From assembly GCF_006912135.1 (NCBI RefSeq), contig NZ_VIRS01000042.1, positions 1 through 59,642 of the forward strand: a stretch of 59,642 nt of DNA, written 5' to 3'. The notes under the pieces are model-generated. The model was not told where the DNA came from and did no database searches. It saw nothing but the letters and a program-made list of their open reading frames with translations. This document shows, in pieces, positions 7,641-16,002 of this stretch (the stretch's first letter is position 1; every line of letters begins with the position of its first letter). A program made the translations under genes and the position numbers. This stretch comes from Cryptosporangium phraense. Lineage in GTDB: Bacteria; Actinomycetota; Actinomycetes; Mycobacteriales; Cryptosporangiaceae.

Positions 7641-8494
7641 AGCCGCACCGGCGGGAGCTGGTCGGGTACTGCTACCGGCTGCTCGGGGCCTGGGACGACG
7701 CCGAGGACGCGGTCCAGGAGACCTACGTCCGGGCCTGGCGGTACTGGGACTCGTTCGAGCAGCGCTCGTCGGTCCGGACCTGGCTGCACCGGATCGCGAC
7801 CCGGGTCGCACTGTCGGCCTTGGAGGGACGGCAGCGCCGGGCGCTGCCGTCCGGCCTGGCCGACGCCGACGACGCGCTCCCGTGGATCCAGCCCTACGCC
7901 GACGACCGCGACGACCTGCGGCTCGCGCTGATCGCCGGGCTCCAGACGCTGACGCCGTCCCAGCGCGCGGTGCTGGTGCTGCGTGACGTCCTGGCTTTTC
8001 CGGCGGCCGAGGTGGCGTCGATGCTCGACGTCAGCATCGGCGCGGTGAAGAGCACGTTGCAGCGGGCGCGGGCCACCCTGGCGCGGGTCGCTCCGCGTCC
8101 GGAGGACGTGGTCGAGCCGCGGAGCGCGGAGGCGCGGAAGCAGCTCGAGGCGTACGTCGCCGCGTTCGAGAAGGCCGACGTGTCGCTACTGCTCGACGTG
8201 CTGCGGGCGGACGCGTCGCTCGAGGTGATGCCGGGGCGGCCGTGGTTCGACGGCATCGCCGCCTGCACGCCGGTGCTGACCGACGCGGTCGGCGCGCCGG
8301 GCGACTGGCGGATGGATCCGTGCGTGGCCAACGGGCAACCGGCGGCGCGGGTGTGGTTCCGCGGCGAGCCGATGGGCGTCGTGGTGCTGGACTGCCGGGT
8401 CGACGGGATCGCGTCGATCCGCGTGTTCGGCGACAGCAGCCTGGTGGCTCGCGTCGAGTGGACGAGCGTGGGCCGGGGCGGCACCGTGGAGTGA
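7616..8494 (+). CDS. ECF-type sigma factor with C-terminal SnoaL-like domain
   Basis: A 292-residue sigma-70-family factor. Region 2 is seen as PHRRELVGYCYRLLGAWDDAEDAVQETYVRAWR (two parts) and region 4 as LTPSQRAVLVLRDVLAFPAAEVASMLDVS with VKSTLQRARATL. After about residue 160 comes a SnoaL/NTF2-like domain (KQLEAYVAAFEKADVSLLLDVL...), as in the SigG/SigJ-like ECF groups, where the tail regulates activity in place of a separate anti-sigma factor. GTG 7616 is the only start that keeps region 2 whole without a long non-homologous lead; it overlaps the hydrolase by 25 nt. No anti-sigma gene follows. Confidence 0.85.
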   Translation: MAAFDAAVEPHRRELVGYCYRLLGAWDDAEDAVQETYVRAWRYWDSFEQRSSVRTWLHRIATRVALSALEGRQRRALPSGLADADDALPWIQPYADDRDDLRLALIAGLQTLTPSQRAVLVLRDVLAFPAAEVASMLDVSIGAVKSTLQRARATLARVAPRPEDVVEPRSAEARKQLEAYVAAFEKADVSLLLDVLRADASLEVMPGRPWFDGIAACTPVLTDAVGAPGDWRMDPCVANGQPAARVWFRGEPMGVVVLDCRVDGIASIRVFGDSSLVARVEWTSVGRGGTVE

Positions 8495-8548
8495 CTCATT
8501 GCTGACCGAAACTCCCTCCGGTGACGGCCGAGCGTCACGATGGGGCGC

Positions 8549-8791
8549 ATGCGAAAGGCGGCGATCAACGGCGGAGTGTGGCTGGTCCTCATCGGGCTGA
8601 TCGAGGGCTTCTCGTTCTACCTGGGGAATCGGGTCGCGCTCTGGGGCGCGGTCGTGAGCGCGACGCTGTTGATGCTCACCTACGCGCTGCTCAAGCTCGA
8701 CTTCCAGTTCCTGCAGCCGTGGCTCTGGCACACGGTCGGCGGCCTGCTGGGCGTGGCGATGATCGTCGGCGTCGTGTCCGCGTTCCTGTAG
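8549..8791 (+). CDS. Small membrane protein
   Basis: An 80-residue protein with three probable membrane segments (roughly 10-27, 33-49 and 62-78) and basic N-terminal residues. No recognisable family. ATG 8549 is preferred because a CACGAT hexamer lies 7 nt upstream, similar in spacing to the leaderless promoters in this window; ATG 8540 would add three residues. The stop is 7 bp from the end of the convergent XRE regulator gene. Confidence 0.6.
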   Translation: MRKAAINGGVWLVLIGLIEGFSFYLGNRVALWGAVVSATLLMLTYALLKLDFQFLQPWLWHTVGGLLGVAMIVGVVSAFL

Positions 8792-8798
8792 GCCGTCG

Positions 8799-9638
8799 TC
8801 AGAACTTCTCGACGCCGACGACGCGCAGGAGCTCCAGTCGCTCGCGAGCGTCCGCGTCGGCCGGCGTCAGGACCAGGAGCTGTTGCCCGAGGTCAGGCGT
8901 CACCAGAGTCTCGCAGTCCATCAGGATCGGGCCGACCCGCGGGTGCACGAACGTCTTGCGGTCCGCTCGGCGGACCGCGACCTCGTGGTCGGCCCACAGC
9001 CGGCGGAAGTCGGCGCTCTGCGCCTGCAGGCGCTCGACCAGCGCGGCGACCTCGCGGTCGCCGGACCGGCGGCCGACCGCGGCCCGGAGGTCGGCCACCA
9101 GCTGTCGGGCGTGGTGCTCGGCGTCCTCGGACGTGTGGACGGCCCGGGTGTCGGGCTCGGTGAACCAGCGGTAGATCATGTACCGGCGGTCGCCGGTGCG
9201 GGCCGAGAGGTCGCCGGTCAGCAGCAGCGAGCCGCGGTTCTGGGCCAGCACCTCGCCGAGGTCGGAGATCACCAGCGCGGGGGTGTCGCCGAGCAGGTCG
9301 AGCATCCGGACTAGCCCGGCCCGGGCCAGTCGGGCGGTGCCGTCGGCGGGTGGCGGCTGGTGGCCGGCCAGGTGGAACAGGTACGCGCGCTCGTCGTCGG
9401 ACAGGCGGAGCGCGCGGGCCAGCGCACCGAGCAGCTGCGTCGACGGCTGGCTGCTACGGCCCTGCTCGAGGCGCACGATGTAGTCGACCGACATCCCGGC
9501 GAGCATCGCGACCTCCTCCCGGCGCAGGCCGGCCGTGCGACGGCGCGGCCCGTCGGCGATGCCGACGTCGGCCGGGTGGATCGCCTCGCGACGGCGGCGC
9601 AGGAAGTCGGCGAGCTGGTCACGCTGCATGCTCTTCAT
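8799..9638 (-). CDS. XRE-family regulator with MmyB-like ligand-binding domain
   Basis: A 279-residue regulator. The N-terminal helix-turn-helix (about residues 7-75) includes RRRTAGLRREEVAMLAGMS and the recognition segment VDYIVRLEQGRSSQPSTQLL, typical of the XRE branch found throughout Actinobacteria. The rest (about 105-275) matches the MmyB-like ligand-binding fold with LVISDLGEVLAQN near its start and the C-terminal LLVLTPADADARERLELL. Ligands are thought to be fatty acids in this family. It is divergent from the aldo/keto reductase, and the 93-bp gap contains three dyads that share one half-site, so it probably controls that gene and itself. Confidence 0.85.
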   Translation of the reverse strand: MKSMQRDQLADFLRRRREAIHPADVGIADGPRRRTAGLRREEVAMLAGMSVDYIVRLEQGRSSQPSTQLLGALARALRLSDDERAYLFHLAGHQPPPADGTARLARAGLVRMLDLLGDTPALVISDLGEVLAQNRGSLLLTGDLSARTGDRRYMIYRWFTEPDTRAVHTSEDAEHHARQLVADLRAAVGRRSGDREVAALVERLQAQSADFRRLWADHEVAVRRADRKTFVHPRVGPILMDCETLVTPDLGQQLLVLTPADADARERLELLRVVGVEKF

Positions 9639-9664
9639 CGTGCTGGGTGGCCGCAGAGTATCCA

Positions 9665-9719
9665 GGGAGCGGCGCTCCCACGATGAGCGCTCCGCTGCCG
9701 GGTTCGCGCTCCCGGGAGC
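9665..9719. promoter_or_regulatory. Operator cluster: three dyads around the half-site GGGAGC
   Basis: GGGAGC-GGC-GCTCCC (9665-9679), GAGCGCTC (9685-9692) and GCTCCCGGGAGC (9708-9719) lie between the divergent XRE regulator and the aldo/keto reductase. The first and third use the same hexamer in opposite arrangement. They are likely binding sites of the XRE protein and are placed to occlude both promoters. Confidence 0.6.
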
Positions 9720-9731
9720 AGGCTTGCGGAC

Positions 9732-10691
9732 ATGACGAAAACACTGGGCCTGGGTGCGATGGGCATGTCGGGCGTCTACGGGCCGTCCGACCGCGCGGAG
9801 AGCATCGCGACCGTGCACGCGGCGCTGGACGCCGGGATCACGCTCATGGACACCGGCGACTTCTACGGCAACGGGCACAACGAGCTGCTGCTGGCCGAGG
9901 CGCTGCGGGGCCGTCCGCGGTCGGAGTACGAGCTGAGCGTGAAGTTCGGGGCGCTGCGCGGTCCGGACGGCTCGTTCGGCGGCATGGACGGGCGGCCGGC
10001 CGCGGTGAAGAACTACCTGAACTACTCGCTCAACCGCCTCGGTGTCGACTACGTCGACGTCTACCGTCCGGCCCGGCTGGACCCGGACGTCCCGATCGAG
10101 GACACGGTCGGCGCGATCAAGGAGATGGTCGACGCGGGATTCGTCCGCCGGATCGGGCTCTCCGAGGTGGGGTCGGAGACGATCCGCCGGGCGCACGCGG
10201 TGCACCCGATCAGCGATCTGCAGATCGAGTACTCGATCATCTCCCGGGCGGTCGAGGAGTCGGTGCTGCCCACGCTGCGCGAGCTGGGGATCGGCATGAC
10301 CGCCTACGGCGTCCTGTCCCGCGGTCTGATCTCCGGCCACTGGTCCGGTGGCGCGCCGGCCGCCGGTGACGGCCGGGCCATGCAGCCGCGCTTCGCGGCC
10401 GAGAACCTCGGCCACAACCTCACTCTGGTGGACGCCCTGCGGCGCATCGCGTCGGCGAAGGGGTGCACGGTCGCCCAGCTGGCGATCGCCTGGGTGCTGG
10501 CCCAGGGTCCGGAGATCGTGCCGCTGATCGGGGCGCGGACCCGGGAGCGGCTGACCGAGGCGCTGGGCGCGGTGTCGGTGTCGCTGGGGGCCGAGGAGCT
10601 GGCCGAGATCGAGCAGGCGGTGCCGCGCGGATCGGCCCGCGGAGACCGCTACCCGACCGCGATGATGGCGATGCTCGACGTGGGCAACTAG
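9732..10691 (+). CDS. Aldo/keto reductase
   Basis: A 319-residue (beta/alpha)8 NADPH-dependent reductase. Seen: LMDTGDFYGNGHNE with the catalytic Asp and Tyr, VKFG with the catalytic Lys, and SEVGSETIRRAHAVHPISDLQIEYS with the strand-6 region. At the position where most members have the catalytic His (usually QHRVDP), this protein reads VYRPARLDP, so the His is missing; a subset of the YajO/AKR13-like branch appears to share this. The C-terminal cofactor loop PLIGARTRERLTEAL is intact. ATG 9732 follows the operator cluster. The 3' end overlaps the convergent gene by 4 nt. Confidence 0.87.
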   Translation: MTKTLGLGAMGMSGVYGPSDRAESIATVHAALDAGITLMDTGDFYGNGHNELLLAEALRGRPRSEYELSVKFGALRGPDGSFGGMDGRPAAVKNYLNYSLNRLGVDYVDVYRPARLDPDVPIEDTVGAIKEMVDAGFVRRIGLSEVGSETIRRAHAVHPISDLQIEYSIISRAVEESVLPTLRELGIGMTAYGVLSRGLISGHWSGGAPAAGDGRAMQPRFAAENLGHNLTLVDALRRIASAKGCTVAQLAIAWVLAQGPEIVPLIGARTRERLTEALGAVSVSLGAEELAEIEQAVPRGSARGDRYPTAMMAMLDVGN

Positions 10692-12103
10692 GCCGTTTCG
10701 CGGAGGATCTCGGTGATCCGCTCCGCCCGGCCCGGCTCGGCCGCGTAGCGGTCGAGCTGCGGCCAGCGGAGCCGCCACTTCCGGTAGTCGCTCGCGGCGC
10801 CCGGATCGTGCCGGCAGGCTTCGACGGCCTTCACGAACGCGGGCATCGACGCGGTACCGATCGTGTTCGCGTCACCGCGCTGCCCGCCGTCGACCTCGGC
10901 GGCCAGCCAGGCCGACATCGCCTCGACCGCGTCGTCGTCGAGGACGTGCAGCGTGAGCGAGTCGTCGACGACGACCGGGCACGGCAACTCGTGCCGCGGG
11001 GTGACCAGGCCCAGGTATAGGCACAGCTGCACGAGGGAGCGGCGGTGATCCTTGTTCAGCGGCCAGTCGGCCCCGTCCGGCTTCTGCACGGGCCGGCACA
11101 GCGCGGTGAACGGCTCGTTGAACTGGCCGAGCAGCTCGGCCTGGTAGTCCGCCCAGGTCTGCGCGCCGACCGGGGTCCGGCCGGCGTCGTCCATGGCCGG
11201 GCAGAGGGAGTAGGCGAGCAGGAGGGCCCGGCACGTCATGATCGCCGGGTTGCGCAGGCCGGTGACGAGGATCAGCCGCTTCTCGGAGACCTGATGGGCG
11301 AGCCCGTGCTCCTCCCTGATCCGCTCACCGGCCGCGACAGCCCGCCTGCCGGTCTCGAAACCGTCGATGAGCTGGTCGAACATCTTCTGGGTCCAGCGCG
11401 CCTGCTCGTCTTTGCTCCGGCTGCCGTAGAGCGGCTCGAAGTCCTGGTCCCACCGTCCGATCACCCGCTCGGCGGTCCGGCAGGCCGTTCCGGTCGCGGC
11501 CAGGTCGAGCTGGAGCCGGACTTCGTCGAGGTCCAGCACGGCCCGGGCCCGCTCCCGCCCCTGGCCGAGCGTGTCGAGGTAGATCCGGTACTTCTGCTCG
11601 GCCTCGCGGTGGTAGATCCAGGCGGCGTCGTAGCCGGCCTCGTCGTCGCGTTTCGACTCGACCAGGGCCTGCGCACGGATGGCACCGAGGGCGCGCGGAG
11701 CGTATTCCGGCCAGACGAGCATCCGGGCCAGGTTGGCCAGGCGCCGGACCAGCGTCGCCGCGGCCATCGACTCGTCGTCCTCGCCGTCGGGAGAGACGCC
11801 GGACCGCGGCTTCACGTCCCAGAGCCGGTCGAGCGACGCCTCGTAGACGAGCCAGCCCATCAGCGGCAGGAGCTCACGCAACGGTTCCGGCGGCAACTGA
11901 GGCACCGGTTTGTGGTAGTACGCCGACCGGTATTCACGGACGTCGGCCTCCAGGCGGTCGACCAGCGCCCCGTCCACCTCCGGGCTGCCCGGCGGCGGTC
12001 CGGACGCCGCCCCGCGGCGCCGGATCCCCCGGCACAGATCCGTCAGTTGCTCTGCCGTCATCATCGTCAGATCCCCCATCGACGCACCCCCTGCGTCCGT
12101 CAT
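10688..12103 (-). CDS. Uncharacterised CHAT-associated protein (paralogue A)
   Basis: A 471-residue mostly helical soluble protein that I do not recognise. It is clearly homologous to the divergent gene at 12204-13334: shared blocks include LPLMGWL[VI]YEAS, WPE[YF]APRALGAIRAQAL, WIYHREA, TGTACRTAERVIG, VTG[LF]RNP and a C-terminal WP[QE]L[DG]RY. Relative to its paralogue it has an extra N-terminal ~50 residues and an insert around 300-370. No signal peptide or membrane segment is visible. ATG 12103 is the first start; ATG 12079, preceded by a GGGGG ribosome site, is a good alternative. Its position beside a CHAT protease suggests a partner or substrate role (inference). The start is 38 bp from the divergent paralogue's likely original ATG at 12142. 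Confidence 0.75.
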   Translation of the reverse strand: MTDAGGASMGDLTMMTAEQLTDLCRGIRRRGAASGPPPGSPEVDGALVDRLEADVREYRSAYYHKPVPQLPPEPLRELLPLMGWLVYEASLDRLWDVKPRSGVSPDGEDDESMAAATLVRRLANLARMLVWPEYAPRALGAIRAQALVESKRDDEAGYDAAWIYHREAEQKYRIYLDTLGQGRERARAVLDLDEVRLQLDLAATGTACRTAERVIGRWDQDFEPLYGSRSKDEQARWTQKMFDQLIDGFETGRRAVAAGERIREEHGLAHQVSEKRLILVTGLRNPAIMTCRALLLAYSLCPAMDDAGRTPVGAQTWADYQAELLGQFNEPFTALCRPVQKPDGADWPLNKDHRRSLVQLCLYLGLVTPRHELPCPVVVDDSLTLHVLDDDAVEAMSAWLAAEVDGGQRGDANTIGTASMPAFVKAVEACRHDPGAASDYRKWRLRWPQLDRYAAEPGRAERITEILRETA

Positions 12104-12203
12104 GCCTTGACGGACGCCCCGCCGGAGAGAAAGGACACAGCATGATGGACGGCGCCGAGCTGCGTGACCACTCGGGGACCTCGTCGACCGGATCGAGACC
12201 GAC

Positions 12204-13334
12204 GTGAAGGCCTATCGGGCCCAGCTCACCGTCCGGCCGCGGCCCCAGCTCCCGCCCGAGTCGCTCCGGGAGCGTCTGCCGCTGATGGGCTGGCTGATCT
12301 ACGAGGCGAGCTGGAACGCGGTCCAACGGATCGTCGCCTCGTACGACGAGCTGCCTGCCGGCCCCGAGCGCGCGGACAGCGAAGCGGCTCACGGCCAGGT
12401 CCGGCGCCTCGGGAACGCGGCCAGGGGTCTGGTCTGGCCCGAGTTCGCGCCTCGGGCCCTCGGCGCGATCCGCGCCCAGGCACTGGCTGAGTCCAAACGG
12501 GACACGCCGCTGAGCTACGACGAAGCCTGGATCTACCACCGCGAAGCGAAGAGGAGGTACCGGACCTACCTCGACGCCCTCGGCACGGTGCCGGAGCGCA
12601 CCCGTTTCGTCATCGCGCTCGACGAGGTGCTGCTGCAGCTGGCGCTGGCCGAGACCGGAACCGCCTGCCGGACCGCGGAGCGCGTGATCGGCAAATGGGC
12701 CGAGGAGTCCCCCGACGCTCCGGTCGAGGAGGAGGAGCGACGCGTCCAGGTCATCTACCCGGACGTGGAGGAAGCGGCCGAGACCGGTGCCCGCGCCCTC
12801 GCCGCGGCCGCGAAGATCAGGGACGAGTACGGCCTCGTCCACGAGGTGACCGAGGACCGGATGGCGTTGGTGACCGGCTTCCGCAACCCGGGCATCATGT
12901 GTGCCAGGGCGGCGCTCATCGCCCTCGCGCTCTGCCCGGCGATGGAGAGCATCGGCCTGGTCCAGCTACGCCTCAACTTCGCGCTGCTCGTCCCCGGACA
13001 CTCGCTTCCCGCCACCGCGCCGTTCGATCCCTGTCTCGCGGTGGATCCGCTGGACGGTGCGGCGGTCGGGGCGCTCTCGGCCTGGCTGGCGCCCGAGACC
13101 AGGAGCTCCCAGCGGGTGCGCGGCAACATGATCGGCAGCGCCACGTTGCCGCTGTTCATCCAATCGGTCATGGCGTTGCGGTCGCTCACCGGCGACGCCC
13201 ACGGCTACCTCGACTGGCGTCGCGAGTGGCCCGAGCTGGGCCGCTACTGGCAGCAGGGCGGTCGCGAAGACCCGGTGGACCGGGCGATCAGCGCGGCCCT
13301 GAGACGGCAGTCACTGGACGTAGGCCGCGAGTAG
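12204..13334 (+). CDS. Uncharacterised CHAT-associated protein (paralogue B), 5' frameshift suspected
   Basis: This 376-residue protein is homologous along its length to the gene at 10688-12103 but lacks that gene's central insert. Conserved blocks are LPLMGWLIYEAS, WPEFAPRALGAIRAQALAESKRD, TGTACRTAERVIGKW and VTGFRNPGIM. GTG 12204 is the first start in this frame after a stop, but homology to paralogue A continues upstream of it (DLVDRIETD versus ALVDRLEAD). A well-placed AAAGGA and ATG at 12142 open another frame (MMDGAELRD) that would join by a one-base shift near 12165. So the real start was probably 12142 and the 5' end is frameshifted or mis-assembled. It is convergent with the CHAT gene, overlapping by 24 nt. 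Confidence 0.7.
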   Translation: MKAYRAQLTVRPRPQLPPESLRERLPLMGWLIYEASWNAVQRIVASYDELPAGPERADSEAAHGQVRRLGNAARGLVWPEFAPRALGAIRAQALAESKRDTPLSYDEAWIYHREAKRRYRTYLDALGTVPERTRFVIALDEVLLQLALAETGTACRTAERVIGKWAEESPDAPVEEEERRVQVIYPDVEEAAETGARALAAAAKIRDEYGLVHEVTEDRMALVTGFRNPGIMCARAALIALALCPAMESIGLVQLRLNFALLVPGHSLPATAPFDPCLAVDPLDGAAVGALSAWLAPETRSSQRVRGNMIGSATLPLFIQSVMALRSLTGDAHGYLDWRREWPELGRYWQQGGREDPVDRAISAALRRQSLDVGRE

Positions 13335-15641
13335 CGCCCACTTGCGTTCGAGACCGCGCGACGCCTCCCGCTGCGCTTCGTGCAGCGCGACGTCGAGCGC
13401 GACCGGCCCGCTCCGGATCTTCTCCACGACCTTGGCGGCCACCTCGCTGGTACCCCGGTCGTCGACCGACGTCATGCCGGCGACGACGCACCGCGCACCG
13501 CCGGTGAGCAGCGCCATCACCAGGTTGAGGGGCTCGGCCGAGGCGTGGTTGATGACCTGTCCGACGTGACACGAGGCCATCAGCACGGAGCCCGGCCACT
13601 GGAGGCTGAGCGCCCGGGCGAACGAGAGCGAGTCACCGGGGATCTCGAGACGCTGCTCCAGCTCCCGGCCTTCCCCGTGGGCGGCGATGTGGAGGAACCC
13701 CCAGTCGTCCCCGCTCCTGCTCGCGTCCGCGAACGAACCCGGCCACGGCACGGGCGGTTCCGCGCCGATGACGTCGCAGGCACTGAGCGGGACGCCGGCG
13801 GTGCTCTTCCTGTCCAGCTTCCAGGCCGCCCGTTCCTTGCGCACGTCGACGCCGTGTTCGTCCCGGCCGACCAGCCGGATCAGGGCGCGGCCGGTGACCG
13901 GGGCCGGTCGCGGGTGCTGAAGGCAGGTGAACACCGGCGTCTGGGTCACGACGGCCCGCTCCACGAGGCGGACACGCCCGCCAGTCGGCTCGGCGACCTC
14001 GAGCGCCGGCCACGGAACCAGACACAGCCACGAGTGCGCGGAGATCAGGAGTTCGACCGGCCGGCTCCGCTCGGTGCGCAGGTCGGCCCGGAGCTCAGCC
14101 GGCAGGACGCTGTCGGCGAGCGTCAGCCAGTCGAACTCGCTCAGGTCGTCCGCGACGGGCCGGGCGGCCGTCCCGGCGCGGCACGGATCCTCTTTCGCGA
14201 GGCGTTGCTCGACCACGTCGTCCAGCAGCTGTGCCAGGTCCTCGTGGGTGCGGGCCCGTTGAAAGAACTTCCGGTGGAAGGTGTCCGGGACGAACCGTTC
14301 GAACGTCACCCGCCGTCCGGGACGCACGAGCGTGCGGAACAGGTTGGGCTCGTCGGAGAGCGAGTCGGGGAGTTCGTGGAAGTCCACCGCGTGCCGGGTG
14401 CCGATCAAGTCGAAGACCGTGGTCAGGTCGGTCGGCGGCGGGATCACCGTGTCGGCCAGCATCGGTGAGACGGCCTGCGCGAGCTCGAATCTCCGCTTCT
14501 CCAGACGCACCCGGGTCTCGTCGGACTCCTCGCGGTCCTCCAGGTCGACGATGGCCTGGATGATCCCCTCGATCTTCGGGCTCAGGAGCTGGCGACCGGA
14601 CCGGATGCGCGCGGCGAACCCGGTCTGTTTCGCCGACAGTGCGACCCGTAGCCCGAGCTCAGCGGCCCGCTGCCCGCCCAGACCGGCAGCGAGCAGCGCG
14701 ATGTCGCCGTAGACGCGATGGAAGACGACGGCGAGCGGCGCCCGTGACCGGGCGATGACCCGCCAGCGGCCACGCACCTCCTCGGCGATGTCGAGAGCCT
14801 GGTGCCCCAGCTCGGTTGCTCGCCGGTGATCGGCCGGTGAGACGGCGTGCTCGGCCAGATGTTCAGCGACGGCGAGGATCACCGAGAGCCGCTGCAGCTC
14901 GCGGTCCGACGTCGGCACCTCGTCGTGGTCTTCGCGGACGCGGCGGAGAGCGTCATCGAGCCGGTCGGCGGCGTGGGCGTCGCCGGCCTCCCACAGCGCC
15001 AGCGCCACTCCGAAGTCGAAGTGGTAGCGGGTCGAGTATCCCGCCGCCCGGGTGTCGGACCAGTACCCGTCGAACTCCCCGAGCACCCGCTCGACGTGGC
15101 CGGCCTGACCGGCCTGGATCATGACCGCCGCGATCTCGAACATCAGGTGAGCCAGGTAGGGCTCGGCCCCGGTGCCGTGCAGATCCTCCTCGGACACCCA
15201 GGCCATCGCGACCGCGTCCTCGAGGTCGTCGGCGAGCCGGAGATCGCGGGCGGTCGCGTACCGGTTGAACGTGTGGAGCATGAGATCGAGGGCCGGGTCG
15301 TCCGCACCACCGTCGGGATCGCGGAGCGCGCTCAACGAGCGGGCGTGGAAGTCCTTCGCCCGGTCGGGCTTCTCGACCGGGATGCCGACCAGGTCGCAGA
15401 AGCGCACGATCACGCCCGCGTATCTCCACGCCTGGGCCCGCGCGGCCCATTCCTCGTCGCTGGTGGCTACCGCGAGGTGGTGGTCGAGTGCGGTCGAGAA
15501 CAGGCTCTTCTCGTCCTTCGCGAGGAGGGCCAGCGTCTCCCGCTGCCGGACGATTCCCACCGCCTCGTCGGCGTCGATCGCCATCATCAGCAGCTCGTCC
15601 CGATCGAGCGCGCGCCGGACCGGCTTCGAGACGTCGCTCAT
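13311..15641 (-). CDS. CHAT-domain (caspase-like) protease with helical repeat N-terminus
   Basis: A 776-residue protein. Roughly residues 1-400 are all-helical with alanine-rich repeated helices, TPR-like by appearance. The C-terminal third is a CHAT domain: GFLHIAAHGEG with catalytic His655, VLMASCHVGQ with catalytic Cys691, then ALLTGGARCVVAGMTSVDD, the usual block after the cysteine. CHAT proteases are clan CD peptidases related to caspases and separases and are used in bacterial conflict systems (for example TPR-CHAT of the Craspase complex and gasdermin-activating proteases). Here it sits beside two paralogous proteins of unknown function, which are candidate substrates or sensors (inference). 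ATG 15641 is chosen; a GGGGG tract lies just upstream. Confidence 0.85.
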   Translation of the reverse strand: MSDVSKPVRRALDRDELLMMAIDADEAVGIVRQRETLALLAKDEKSLFSTALDHHLAVATSDEEWAARAQAWRYAGVIVRFCDLVGIPVEKPDRAKDFHARSLSALRDPDGGADDPALDLMLHTFNRYATARDLRLADDLEDAVAMAWVSEEDLHGTGAEPYLAHLMFEIAAVMIQAGQAGHVERVLGEFDGYWSDTRAAGYSTRYHFDFGVALALWEAGDAHAADRLDDALRRVREDHDEVPTSDRELQRLSVILAVAEHLAEHAVSPADHRRATELGHQALDIAEEVRGRWRVIARSRAPLAVVFHRVYGDIALLAAGLGGQRAAELGLRVALSAKQTGFAARIRSGRQLLSPKIEGIIQAIVDLEDREESDETRVRLEKRRFELAQAVSPMLADTVIPPPTDLTTVFDLIGTRHAVDFHELPDSLSDEPNLFRTLVRPGRRVTFERFVPDTFHRKFFQRARTHEDLAQLLDDVVEQRLAKEDPCRAGTAARPVADDLSEFDWLTLADSVLPAELRADLRTERSRPVELLISAHSWLCLVPWPALEVAEPTGGRVRLVERAVVTQTPVFTCLQHPRPAPVTGRALIRLVGRDEHGVDVRKERAAWKLDRKSTAGVPLSACDVIGAEPPVPWPGSFADASRSGDDWGFLHIAAHGEGRELEQRLEIPGDSLSFARALSLQWPGSVLMASCHVGQVINHASAEPLNLVMALLTGGARCVVAGMTSVDDRGTSEVAAKVVEKIRSGPVALDVALHEAQREASRGLERKWALLAAYVQ

Positions 15642-15710
15642 CGCTCGCCCATCCCCCAGAAGTCGCCCCCACCCTCCATGACGGACAGTCGACGGGCGCG
15701 CCGGACGGGC

Positions 15711-16002
15711 TCAGCGCGAGTAGCGGTGCTTGACGCCGACCGGGAAGTTGTCCGGATCCCCGACCGTGCGGACGTGCACCTCCGGCACCTGCCGAGCCGG
15801 CGGCACGTAGTGCGCGAACTCGCTGTTCACCGCGGTCACGTCGAGCAGCCGGTCCCCGTCCGCGGTGAAGATCAGGCAATCTCGTCCATCACGTCGCCCG
15901 GCGTCGCGACCAGGATCCGGTACCCCCACGGCCAGCGGGCTGCGCTCGGCCGCGCCGAAGTTCGGCGACGTCGTGGAACAGCTCAACCGGGTCGAGGCTC
16001 AT
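15711..16002 (-). pseudogene. Small operon-terminal protein broken by two frameshifts
   Basis: ATG 16002 overlaps the stop of the preceding membrane protein gene as ATGA, so it is the natural sixth gene of the sigma/ABC operon. The frame starts MSLDPVELFHDVAELRRG, then protein-like sequence continues in a second frame (RWPWGYRILVATPGDVMDEI) and in a third (CLIFTADGDRLLDVTAVNSE, ending in FPVGVKHRYSR). Two shifts in the same direction are needed to restore a ~98-residue protein. This may be true decay or missing bases in the assembly. No family recognised. Confidence 0.6.
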
